From positions 1-64,000 of the forward strand of contig QEYB01001249.1 of the NCBI GenBank assembly GCA_017562135.1: a stretch of DNA of 64,000 bases, written 5' to 3'. The notes below the pieces were generated by a model. The model did not search any database and had not been told where the DNA came from. It was given only the letters and a program-made list of their open reading frames with translations. A program made the position numbers and the translations under genes. Source of the stretch: Dipylidium caninum (taxonomy: Eukaryota > Platyhelminthes > Cestoda > Cyclophyllidea > Dipylidiidae). Positions 1 to 11,570 of the stretch are shown here, piece after piece (positions within the stretch are counted from its first letter, which is position 1; each line of letters begins with the position of its first letter).

Positions 1-336
1 AAAAAGAAAGAGAGATTCTCCTCTCCTCTCCTCTCCTCTCTCTCCTCTCCTTCCATCTCCTCCTCCCTCTCCTCTCTCTCCTCTCTCTCCTCTCCCTCCT
101 CTCCTCTCCTCTCCTCTTCCTCTCCTCTCCTCTCCTCTCTCTCCTCTCCTCTCCTTCTCTCCTCTCCTCTCCTTCCTCTCCTCTCCTCTCCTCTCTCTTC
201 CTCTCCTCTCCTCTCCTTCCTCTCTCTCCTCTCCCTCTCCTCTCTCTCACCTCCTCTCCTCTCCTCTCCTCCTCTCCTCTCCTCTCCTCTCCTCTCCTCT
301 CCTCTCCCTCCTCTCCTCTCCTCTCCTCTCCTCCTT
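1..336. repeat. CT-rich pentanucleotide microsatellite
   Basis: After a short A/G-rich start, the stretch is almost pure C and T, mostly CTCCT/CTCTC units with frequent interruptions such as CTCTCTCC and CTTCC. It stops abruptly at about 336, where ordinary sequence begins. It may be cut by the window edge. All-pyrimidine strands of this length can form triplex DNA; that is general knowledge, not shown here. Confidence 0.95.
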
Positions 337-3158
337 ACCACTGCGATTAGCCGCCTTCACAATGAATGGACATCAATTTAACCAATCTCCCGACATCCTC
401 TTCCATGTCAGACATGGGACTGACTTAATCAACAACTTGGCAGTTTAATGAACCCCTCCTGATTTATGCGTTTGAGTGACGGAAGTCTGCGCCGTTTTGA
501 AATGCGGGATGGGCGCCAGGTAGAGCGGTGGAGGGGACAATAACCACGAATTACAGAGATGACGAGATCGCAGAAGTGGATGAAGAGTGGGACAGAGGAG
601 ACGATTAATTGACTTGCAGACGGGAATATATTTCCAAAATGGGGGTCAAAATTGGACAAATTCCGATTGAACGCGTTGCCACAGTAACGTTAGGGTGATT
701 AATAACCCATTCGAAATCTCAACACTCAGTCATGTGGATTTAATACAAAATAACACTTGAAGCATTTAAAGCGCACCCGGCATTTGAACAAAATCCGGCT
801 TTAAAAATGTAATCGAATGTCAATGAAAAATTATTCAAAAGGCTTTTCGTCTCCTAACGTTAAAAAGGGGACCTCCCAGGCATCGGAGAGGTCAACCGGA
901 CTGCCAACGGTCCACTTGGCCCACATTCCCCTCCCCAACATAGTTAAAACAAGATATGGTCTATATCGCCATATTTGAGAAGAGAAGCAAATTTGTGATA
1001 TTTAGAGGCATAGGAAATTAACTAGAACGAGAACGATATTTGATTCAACGCATTATTGGATAAGAAGGCTTTTTCGGCGTTGAGGTATGAAATATTTTGT
1101 CCGGATATTGTAAAGAGGTCGCTGGAAAAAATGACAAAGAGGAGTTTGAATAGTATGTTTGCGATAATTAGTGGCTGAAACTCAAATGCCGCCCAAGATC
1201 AAAAAATTAAGTTGGGTAAAGGAAAGTTTCATATCATGTGTGGATTACAAACACTCCGGGCTTTGTTTTGTAATGAAACGTTTTAATAATGAAAAGGGAG
1301 ACTCGATGAGTGGGATGAGTTCTGTGTGGGCAGAAATGCATATCGCCTAAAGTGCCGACAGATACACTTCGCGAACACACTGTTTGAGTATAGGAAATAT
1401 AATAATAAAAACAAGGATGGCCGTATTTCTTGACGAATTTTTGCCAAAAAGAGCCCATGTGCAGCCCAGGGCCTAATGCCGTTCAAGTGGGAGAGTGCCC
1501 ACCGAGAGCCCTTCAAGCACATTTAAGTTGTGATGTCTTGAACTTATGTATACGTCATCAACTTTGACCCATACTTATCAGCATAAAGTCGATTGCATTG
1601 AGTGGTTGCGTAACAACCATTTTGGGGCCAGCGGTCTCCGAACACTTCAACAATAATTTATTCTCAACACCACTTCAATAAGTAGGCATTTATTACATGA
1701 GAAACTGCTGGCCACGGATATGTCATAAAGCTAATTATGGTAGAAAGATTGCTTCTCATATATATTCGGGATAAAAAGAAATTAAGGTTTCAGCAAGACT
1801 CGCCTAGGACAGTGAAGTGAGACAAATGAAATTTCTGAAAGGTTTTGATTGAAATAAGAAAAGCAAAGGCTCGGAGGTGCTCCAAGGACTCAAAACCGAA
1901 GACGAGTGAAAGTCAGTAATCAATGCCAAAAAAGGAAAAGTATCGATGGTAGCCAACGAGGCGGCAACTAGAAAAAACGGCATAAATGGGGAAGCATCAT
2001 TCTGCCAAGTCAATAATGTTGTCAATTCTGAATAGAAATCATAGCACTACACAGGAATTCTTTGCAATTGTACATCAAGTGATAAACAGAATTTTGGACA
2101 ATGAGTTTTCAAAGAAGCTGGTGATGATCGAAGGCTAAGAAAGTCGTAATAAAAAAGCTAGATTCATGAAACTAACGAAGACAGCTTAATATTTCAACCT
2201 CATTATTCAAAAATGAAGGTTAAAAGCGGGGAGATAAATTCAGTATGAAAAGGGGCCACATACATTTCATATTTTTGCGCTGTTTGAGCTCCAAATCGTC
2301 TTTGGAGAATTTTGAAAATTGATTCGCTAGTGGTTTCCAAGCTAACTTTTTTGTATCCGTAGACCAATATGTAGAAAACGCTCTCCCTGCACTATCTTCA
2401 ACACCTTATAAATGTGTTTTTTAGATGATGAAATACGTTGATGTTAAAATTTGACATGGAGGCGCTGTTGGTAATTGCATCTGCAGCTTTGTTTAATATT
2501 CGAACTTCTTGCCCTTATGAGGCTAGGTTGTAAAACCAAGGTCCGACCTCGTGGCGTCTGGCAATTCAAAGGTGGGTTTTGCTGCGGTCTTTCTGACTTT
2601 GCCGTCGTGCATGCTGATCATTTCATGCGTTTGAGCCTCAGTTTTCTTGCACCAATTGTCTTCGCTTGGATACTCTATATTATTGTATTTCGTTCCTATC
2701 ATTTTGTTAAATTATTTGTTGAATACCAATGGGCGCGTGCTATAGATCAATTATTATTTAAAAGAAATTTTTTTGGTCATATCTAGAATTGGTGGATAAG
2801 CCGGTGGTTTTATTCAAGCGGCAATCTTTTATGAGTTGCCTCATGATATCCGCTTTTCCTTATCGTTCTGTTGCCTTTTGAATTACCAACCCGATTAAGT
2901 TTGCAGATTCACACATTTAACTTTTCAATCATCCTATAACAACAGTCCCTCTATCCCATGTGGACTCCGGTTGAACTTTGTAATCCTCATGTGCAGAGAT
3001 ACGGTGGATGTACTCTACCACTTTGGGTTAGCCAGGATACCAGTGACTTTAAAAGTCAATTCGGTGATGTAAAGGTAAGCTAAAGATTACAATCCTTAAG
3101 ACAGCTCCCTCAGTTTGTTCTCATGTGGGCGTCCCAAAAGGATGAAGAATATAGCTGA
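337..3158. other. No supportable gene
   Basis: AT-rich unique-looking sequence. The longest open frame (2475-2786, +, 103 codons) is hydrophobic in its second half, has no recognisable motif and is within the length expected by chance. No RNA gene or clear repeat was seen. Confidence 0.5.
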
Positions 3159-4472
3159 GAGTTTTTAAAAGGCTCTCAACTTACTCTCCGTGCGGTACTG
3201 GCCTGGCCAATATGCCTGCACCTACCGACCGCTATCGAAATGTACAGAGGTGGGACCCATCTCTGCGTCCGGTAAGTTTCTCTCCTTCCTTGACCGCTTT
3301 AAACTTCCGACATTTTTTTCGGTCGCATACCATACTTTTCAGCACGGCATGGGAATTCCATCCATTTCATTCTTCTCCCAGAGATGGCGAAGCTCCTCTA
3401 TCATTCCGGCTGTCCAGGATGGTTGGTTTATTCGTCTTGGCACCTGCGGGAGGAATTGGTACTTCATCTACTCTTTTTTGCGCTATGTATAATTCGTAAA
3501 TTTGCACACTGTAGGTGCAAAACTTTGAATCCTTCCGGAGGTTTAATAGTAGGAATACTAACACGATCTTCACTTTTTTTACAGCATCGAGCCTGGTTCG
3601 TGTCATTACTACTTAGCTGCATGGACTGTTCTTTCAGCGACTCTTTCCAAATTGGTTTGTTCCTTCATTCACAATAAAATTAAAAAAGAACTATTTCTAC
3701 AAGCTCCTGTTTATTGTAGAAGATTCTGGGGAAGACGTAAGTCGACCGGCCCATGGACGCACAACTTGTGAAAGAATTGATCGAAACCGCCGAGTCCATG
3801 AAACTTTGACTTTATCGTCGTTCCGCTGGCAAGACAATGGTGCCGCTGACGACTTTTTTATGCAGGTAAGGCCTGGTTTCAAGGAATCCATTGAGACCCG
3901 GTCCATGTTTGGCTTATGCATGGCATGACGTTCATCTATATATCACAGAACGGACTCACATCTATCCGAGCGTTATTTGAAAGGATTTGAGCATACTGTC
4001 AGCCAAACTCATGGCTACGGGAACCCTTGCTTTTTCTTTCACGCAACAGTCATTTTAATGACAAAATTTCGGCCATTTTGTCTTGTAGTTTTTCTTATCG
4101 TCTTTGACCACATGTGCATTGCGGGATGTTCGATTTGACCATCTTTAGAGTGCATATTTTTACGGATTTCTCTAATATCGTGTCTTTTCCCCTTTCCTAG
4201 AACAGGGAACGCCTGGATGAGCAATTTGTGAATATTTTCCGAGGAGGAGAAGATGATATTTTTCAAGAAGGCTACGATCAGGGGTACGAAATTGGAAATG
4301 GAATGCACTTGTTTTTGCTGCTTCTGCAAACATCTCAGATTAAGGGTAAGATAGTGCAGCTCTCCTACAACATTTCGTATTGTCAAGGTCACGGGACGAC
4401 AGGCTTAATAAACGTAAGCAATGCTGCCTTCGTACACTTCTCTTTCAGCTGCCGTCATCTGTGCTACCGTGT
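3159..4472 (+). CDS. Candidate multi-exon gene; Yae1/Lto1-like GX3 exon near the 3' end
   Basis: Not firmly identified. Best-supported exons are 3720-3865, 4201-4345 and 4449-4472. Each begins after a pyrimidine-rich AG (the second after cccctttcctag), the first two end at GTAAG donors, and the phases join without a stop; the model ends at TGA 4470-4472. Exon 4201-4345 encodes IFQEGYDQGYEIG, glycines spaced four apart, resembling the deca-GX3 motif of Yae1/Lto1, the adaptors that load an Fe-S cluster onto the ABCE1 ATPase. It is shorter than in those families, so the match is tentative. Upstream, 3212-3271 (ATG, then CCG followed by GTAAGT) and 3343-3495 also look like exons, but all three frames give plausible joins and I cannot choose. 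One frame through 3343-3495 and 3585-3736 would give a hydrophobic protein instead. Two overlapping genes are possible. Confidence 0.35.
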
Positions 4473-4909
4473 GACCGCTTGGAGTCTGATCAAATTTCCA
4501 CGCCAGTCAATGTGATGCACGCTTGCAAAGAAAGCCCTTGAGATGTCATCATCATTACATCAAGAAGCACATCTAATCACCCCAGTGAATTAACACTCCT
4601 AGGTGTGTCCGATTACCGCACACATGTTTACAACAATATAGGATCCGTAGATGTTTCCGTGGCTATGTTAATTCCTGATGTGGTTGGATAATTTCTGTTT
4701 TGGGAGCAAAAAGAGGTCTGACGTAGGAGAGTGGCATCTCGTCATCCTCCGTCCTGTTGTCGAATGCCGCGGTATCGTCATGGCTCAAGTAAAGTAAGTG
4801 GGCAATAGGCTTTTGGGATGAAGAGCCAGGCATAGCACGCTTCCTGAAGCCAATGGGGGAGGCGGTAAGTCGTATGGGAAGGATGTGGCTGCTTGTGCTT
4901 CCATGCCAG

Positions 4910-5230
4910 CGGCCAAGCGGTGGTATGGCATTGCTGTTTGTGGGACTTTAGGCGAAGCCTTTATTCTCCGGCTACTGTTTATCAAAACCATAGTAATACG
5001 ACTGCTATTCGGTATGACTTACTATAGCCTGAATGTTGTACAAAGCCGGTCCATGCCTGTTGGAATGCGCATTCCTTTCTCGCCAAACCGTTGTGTCAAT
5101 GATGTTGGTGGCGGCATTTCTAGGTCTAGTGATTACCGTGGTGGTACTGCTCGAGCCGAAAAGACTTTCACTTTTTACCGGTATAAGACATGCTTTAACT
5201 TGTTGCATGGCGTCTGGCGGCTTATGCTGA
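4910..5230 (+). CDS. Candidate terminal exons of a small membrane protein
   Basis: Two exon-like segments join in phase: 4910-5011 (after ccatgccag, ending TTCG before GTATGA) and 5124-5230 (after ggcatttctag), ending with TGA at 5228-5230. The junction codon is G|GT. The product would carry a hydrophobic run from about WYGIAVCGTLGEAF through FIKTIVIRLLFG and continue LVITVVVLLEPKR, so one or two membrane segments followed by a short Cys-containing tail. No family recognised. A good donor at 4795-4800 (AAA followed by GTAAGT) lies upstream after an ATG at 4780, so a short first exon there is possible. T-rich DNA easily mimics membrane segments, so confidence is low. Confidence 0.3.
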
Positions 5231-7427
5231 CCATCTTCAAGAAATGCATAATTGACGACCATTAGTCGGACCTCAAATGTCACATATATGTGACATTAGT
5301 TACGATGGTGAACTCACCTCCTCCTGATAGAGGCAGTTTTGCATTAGCCAAGCTGTGGCGAGGTGAAGAAGCGAGGAAAAAGAGGACGATTTTGATCCAC
5401 AGCCACTTTCTCAACCCGACCGAACCCACGCCGTGCTGTTGTCGCCGTTGCGTCAAAGTATGGTTAAAGTGGATTCGGCCACCCTCACAATCACTGCTTT
5501 GTCATTTATGTCGGCACTAATTGTGCAACTCATCTTGCATCGTTGCAATTTACACTAATGGCAACTACTCCCGTCCACACCCAAACCCACTCCACTAGCC
5601 GGCGTTAATTGCGTCCCGCCTTTGTTGATATGCCGAGAACATGACAAACGCCATCAGCCACCTTGTCATCAAATCGTTGGGTAATTGAATAATGGAATAC
5701 AATGATTTAACTTCTTATCGGAGGCGTCCATTCTGCCGCTGAGACGCCTAAACACTTCACTGTGGCGTAGGACCTCCTCCTTGGTGTATGCGAATGAGCC
5801 ACCTTTTCTTCATGTACCATAAAATGAATCCTTGTTGGGGAACGAGGTGCATTTAAGGAATATACATTCGTTAGACAAAATTTAATTACTTTTGAAAACT
5901 GTGGCCTCGTGGGCATTTCAAGCCGACACAGTCCAAATGGACCAAACTGATACAATCAACAATAAAGCAGTGTTTTGTACCGATGGTGACAGCGGGCGGG
6001 CCAGTAAGAATAGGTGATAGGTCTGAACTGGTAGAAGTGAGCTACACAGCCGCCCGCTCCCATTCCCTCCACCATCCCTTCCCGACTGACTACAATCAAC
6101 TTCACAGTAAATCCATCATTTTGGGTAGCCAGGGTCAAACTCGTGTAGTGAACACCAGCGTTTACTGACGTCCGAAACAACTATATTGTCAAAATAATTT
6201 GAAATTCATGTTCCACATCGGAGTTATAGGTAAAAATTTAATCCTCGGGGGGGGGGGAGTGTTAACAATGGTGTCCTGAAGCAGGTTAGTGACATTAACT
6301 GGCTAGGCGGTGAGGTTGGTATATAACCTTCAAGCGGCTATTTCGCTCAATCCAATCGGGCAATCACGCTTTAATTTTTATGTGGCTTAATTTACAGCGA
6401 TATAAAGTAGTCGCAAGAAAGCTAACAAGAGCTCTGAATCGCCCAGTCATAAAAACTTCCAATGCAAACATGGAGCGTTGGTACGATTATATTTGGCACG
6501 AATAATGGCAGAATTATTATAGGGACTTTGGTGGGGTTGGAAGTGAGGGGGTTTCTTAAGAGGGCGAGCCAAAACTCATGGAATTCCAGACTAAAAAGCG
6601 AAGCAATTTCAAGCAACTTGTCTTTGAACCACATCCACGTCCGAGACAATATCAAGTGAAATTTATAAAAATAACAAAATAACCGCGAGTAGCGGCCCTC
6701 ATAACTCGTATAAAATTGATGGGGAGCAGCTTGAGATGGATATTCTTCGGATGAGTTAAATTGTCTGTAAAAGGCAGTTAAAAATGGAGATTAACGCACC
6801 AACGCCGAAAGGCCTGCATGGGATCGAAGAAATGGAGGCACTTGCGCCACAATACCTATGATAAAATTGATGAAGTAAACAATGGGCTGAGCGGTGAGCA
6901 CGTCAATTACAGCTTTATTGCTTTTTCTCCAATTCGAGTGGCACATTAGCCTACCATAATTGTAAGAAACGGTTGGAAAAGCGACGATAACGATAATTAT
7001 TTAAAGCGGAAAAACAATCTCCCACTCAAAGAAGAGATTAAAGTTATTACTGAGCCGAAATAAGCAGTAAATTGACATTTAGACGAATCTACAATACTTT
7101 ACGGGAGGTACCTAGTTTATAAAATTATGATCTGCTCGTCTTTAATTTGCTGCATAGAAGATTAACATTCGCTTGAAAAGACCGACTTGTATGAAACATG
7201 TGGTTGATCAGGTCGGTGTTTCAGGGTCGTCGAAAAAAATTAAAACCATATTTGGAATTGTTAAGTGAAAAATTAAAGTTAGTTTTTTCATCATTTTCAT
7301 CCATTTGTGGGCTCATGTAGATCAATGCATTGTATCTATACTCCACATTCAAGCGTTAACGATAAAAAACATTTCGCACAACAAAATGGGATATGCGAGA
7401 AGGCAATAACAAATACTGTCGTCCCCA
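5231..7427. other. No supportable gene; 11-base G run at 6247-6257
   Basis: Only short unrelated open frames occur. A run of 11 G residues sits at 6247-6257, and a 12-base palindrome cacatatatgtg lies at about 5281-5292. Neither has neighbouring features that suggest a function. Confidence 0.5.
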
Positions 7428-8578
7428 TTAATTTAAACAATCGCTACTAATATTGCTTAAATGACAATTATTTGGGTCGCAGAACATAGCATACTTTAAA
7501 AACAAATATTTCCGTTCAAAATATTTCTGGTTTTCTTCCGTTAGTGGTTCGAAGTCTGGGACCACCGACTTGGTCCAATTCTTCAGTTTAGAACAAATCA
7601 CTCTGTGAGTCATTTCTTCATGGTCCGTTTCAGGATGTCCTAAATAAAAAGTGAGCAGTCACAAGTAAATCATTTACATGAAAAACTTGTGAGATAGCTG
7701 GTATTACATTCGTCATTTCCACAAAACTTGTCCCAACCAAATACTGTTTGGATTCTTTCCGAAATTAACACCAATTCACGCATCCTATTGCCATAAATTC
7801 ACCAAAAAGAACATTTCACACTGGTGTTAGTTTTGTCTTGGGACATTCTAGGTATGCTTCGTTTAACTTGTAATGTTTGGTTAAATTTGAATCCAGACTT
7901 TTATCCGCAACGCATTGTAAACCATCAAACATGAGGCGTTTCTCGCTGCCAGCAAATATGCCATATAATGCGCAGTTGTGAAACTGACCTGAAAATCATA
8001 GTCCAATCAACCCATTTCATCAAATTTTAATATCTTTTAATTGTGAATCGAACACAATGCCCAATGACTTGTGGCAAAAGTAACTTGACTTACTTTTTGC
8101 TTCCTTGCTCTGTTCAGGTGAAGAGCAATTGGCTTGTCGTACCACCCGACGTCGTTCCTCAGCCGAGACATTCTCTTTCACAACCGTTTTCGAAACTTGG
8201 CTTCTGGACGTCAGCCTCCATCTCATCTTCCTCAGAGCCAACATGGACAGATTGTTCTTCCCCTTCGCTGGAATTCGTTTCCTCTCTGGAAGCTTCCTCT
8301 TTGGAGACACTATTAACTCTTGGTTTTGCTTGCTGATTTTGACGATTCGGAGACGGTGGTTTTGGTCCCCTTCTTTTTCTCTCCTGCTTCTTCCGCCTAC
8401 CACTCACGCTTCTTCCAACGACACGCGGTCTTTCCTCCTCATCGCTCTCCTCATTAGCCAAATTCATATTATCCAGCCGCTTAGGCTTCCGCTTCTCACT
8501 TTGGACCACTTTCTCCTCTGCGCTCGAGTACTCTTCCTCATCCGACGAGGATAAAACCTTGAGATTTGCAAATTTCAT
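7428..8578 (-). CDS. Uncharacterised Ser/Glu- and Lys/Arg-rich protein, four-exon model with one frame break
   Basis: Model: exon 1 8578-8094, exon 2 7988-7820, exon 3 7784-7687, exon 4 7639-7428 (stop TAA), about 320 residues. Exon 1 starts MKFANLKVLSSSDEEE, followed by acidic Ser/Glu stretches and a basic patch (RRKKQERKRRG), as in nuclear proteins. The frame shifts at a run of four T (8187-8190 on +); ignoring one base joins KPSFE to TVVKENVSAEE. Exon 1 then ends at a strong GTAAGT donor (8093) and joins exon 2 in phase through a split Ser codon. Exon 4 follows a pyrimidine-rich ttttatttag acceptor. Donors of exons 2 and 3 (GTGAAA, GTTTTT) are weak, so those edges may be wrong. The exon 3/4 join gives a C-x4-C-x12-H-x4-H pattern (CGNDEC ... 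HEEMTH), which could bind zinc. No family recognised. Antisense frames here are shadows. Confidence 0.5.
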
Positions 8579-11570
8579 TTGCTGTCAAATATTGTCCTGC
8601 TGTGCTTTTGTTTGGCATGCTTTCTTCTGTCTTAAAGCAGAACCCTCCAAATCAAGAATTGAAGGGATTATTACGACCAAAGGCTAAAATGGCAATTGAA
8701 TACTGCGGCCGACTGTAGTCGACACGCAACGTCGAATTTAGCTTTTTTCACGCAATTGTTGCACTTTTGCTCCAATTATCAACAGGAAAGGAAAACAAAA
8801 ATTAGTGTCATCTGCATGAACAAAGAGGTCCTCCGATCTTTAGATGTACACTTATTCTAGATTGAACATTAAATCCCGGAAAATGTCGTTTGAGATTAAA
8901 ATTTACACTTTTACTATTGCACAGTATGCAGTTAAACGGAAGTTGTTCAATTATTTGGTGTGAAGGAGTCTAGAATTTCACGAATATATCTAAAACTGGT
9001 GTTGGATTGCTCTCAAGCGTTTTTCAGAAACTGAGTATCACATTCTATTGTCCTTACCTTGACTATTTAATAGCAGAAAGCTCAATGGTGATCTTTTATA
9101 GACATATCTTTTAGTGCAGTTTCCATGGTTATTACAATGAAGCAAACACCCATGTGATTCTAACATGTAACGATTTTGTAATGAATAGAAACAGGAAAGT
9201 CACTTTGACTTTCGTCTCCCATTAGTTTTTATGAACAACATCGTTGACAGGGGAATTTTTTAGAAAAATTTAATATTTGAATACAAACTACCCAATTCCT
9301 TGTGTGTCTACTGAAATGCCTTTTAAGTAGAGTCCAAATGCAGAGAGTGGAAGTGGTGCAAAGCAGGGCAAGTGTAACAAATGTTGCATGAAGTTTAAAT
9401 GACAATAAGGAGTTTTGAAAAAAATATCTTAATGATGTTGTTTGGCACATCTGTGTCAGTCGGTGGGTTGTGGGCCCACTGCTGAGCACTTGAAATAATC
9501 GTGTCGATTTCGGACTTTCCCATGAGGTGAACATTAAGCGTAGACTTTCGTTACTTTGAGTCTCGCTGAAGAATAACTTGGCCCTAAAATGGGGGCGCAC
9601 ACTAGGAGACGTTTCAATTCCCATGTCTTTCAACGTTACCCCAGTTTGTTCTCCATCCAACTCCACCCAACCCGAAATATCACCCACCGCAAAAATCTCC
9701 ACCCTGTCACCCCATGTTTCAACGCCCGACCACAGACAAAGTCTTCTAATTGTCGTGATCAAACGCAAGTTTATTTGAAATTAGAGCGAAGCGATATTTT
9801 ATCAGATAATTCACGTGTAAGCTCGATAGGCCTTGACATCCTGATAGACTCCAGAATAGCAGAGAGTGGTGGATCGACATCCTATCACTGACACTTGGTT
9901 AGTGATTAAATTCCACCAAGATGGCTTTCTAAGGCGAAGATATCTTTTTCCAGCGAATTAACTGCTCACTCATCCTTCAGAACACAGACGTAGTGTATGC
10001 AACCAGTCGCACAATGTCTTACTAGTAATAAGTAGTATGCACCGCCAACTTAACAGGATCACCAATTTGTACGGGATTAGTAATGGGATGAAGTAATTTC
10101 TAACAGGTGCTACTACTTATTTCCACTATAAATTAAAGCAGCTCGCTAATGCTAATATGCTCCGACAATTTGACGGTCCAAAAAGACGAGCGATGAATTT
10201 TCATTCCACAATACTCGAGTATGTTTGCCAAGATATTTGACTCTTGTAATTAGACCTCTGTGAAAATTGAATGCCATAGCTCCCATCAGCTAAGCTATTA
10301 TGTGGCAGATGTGTTCGCGAAATTTTCTAAGGAGGATGTGAGGCAACGAGGTAGGTTTGGAAATTCCAGCCAGACAGGAGAAATAAATACCATTGGCCAA
10401 ATGGTCATTTTGACTACATCGTTAGCAACAGTGATTTTCGTAATCTAAAAAAAACTTCACACACTACCAACATAATTTTATTATCTATGCAATTTTTTCG
10501 TTAGGTGTCTAAAACACAGTTTCTTGTTACACTGTTCGAACATTTGGCCGCTTTGTAGACCCATGAGCCAATCACAAAATGACCTTGGCAACCGACCACG
10601 TACGTAGGACCGCAGCGTGGCACGAACCAAAGGCCTTCGCTTTCCCACTTGCAGGATAAAACTCCCACGCCAAATGAACCCCATCTTAAGTCTACTAGTA
10701 TTCCCGTTTTATAATGACTATATCTACATCACATATGGACTGTCTGACTTCGACAGATGTGCAGATGCCAAAGAAATTTGCAATCTCCGAGGTCTCGTCA
10801 TTTGCCTCGACCAACTAATAGAAATTGGAGTTTGAAGTCTCCACGTCATCAGCGTGACCTCATAAGGCCAGCGATAAGGTGGACTAAATAACCCATAATC
10901 TCACATTTAAGTGAATTCCTGTCTGGTGAGACGGGCACTCGAAGATGAGGACTTAAAAAATCCCTGAGGAACAGCAAGTGGCGACGTAGCATAGTGGAGA
11001 AACTAACCTCTGGAAATTTTCACTTATAGTCCCTGTTTAGAGTATTGCATACCGCCTCTAAATTTTTGAAGAAGTGGGAAGGAAATAAGGCGGAACCTTC
11101 CCAGAGTCCTCCAACCACATCCCCTTCTCGCAATCGCCACCTAGTTTCAACTCACATTGTGGGGTTTATTAGCCATAAAGTAAATAAATTGAAGCGGCAC
11201 CAAAATCATGTGTGTGTGGATTTTCCCGACGATGCTCGCAAGCGGTGATGGAGGAAGGCGTGGGAGTATGCGCCCAGAGTTGAACGCAGAAATGCACGCT
11301 GGTAACCCAGCTACGCTCTCACCCTCCCTTCCTCCGTCATTGCAGTCTTTTACATGACGCTTCAGAAGATACGCAAAGAGGGCAGTTCAAGAGCCATGAA
11401 TATGTGAGGAAGAGTAATGGCCGAGGAGGAGAGAGCAATACGAGAGAAATAAGGCACTTGACTAGTTGTTGCGTGTGAAAAAGTGTGTGTGGGGTTAAAG
11501 AAGGCTGAAGTATTGTCCGAAAGTGTATTTTAAAGGAGAGAAAGTGGGTTCAATAGAAGGAGTGTCATTT
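8579..11570. other. No supportable gene
   Basis: A 179-codon minus frame (9768-9229) is the longest open stretch, but it starts at TTG, matches nothing known to me and has no convincing splice sites, so it is not called. The rest is short frames and unique-looking sequence. 11571 marks the troponin I stop; its 3' UTR presumably runs below this point, but no clear AATAAA was located on the minus strand. Confidence 0.45.

Noticed and set aside
9229..9768. 179-codon minus frame
   Set aside because: Starts at TTG, with no recognised domain and no good acceptor upstream; left uncalled, though an exon cannot be excluded.
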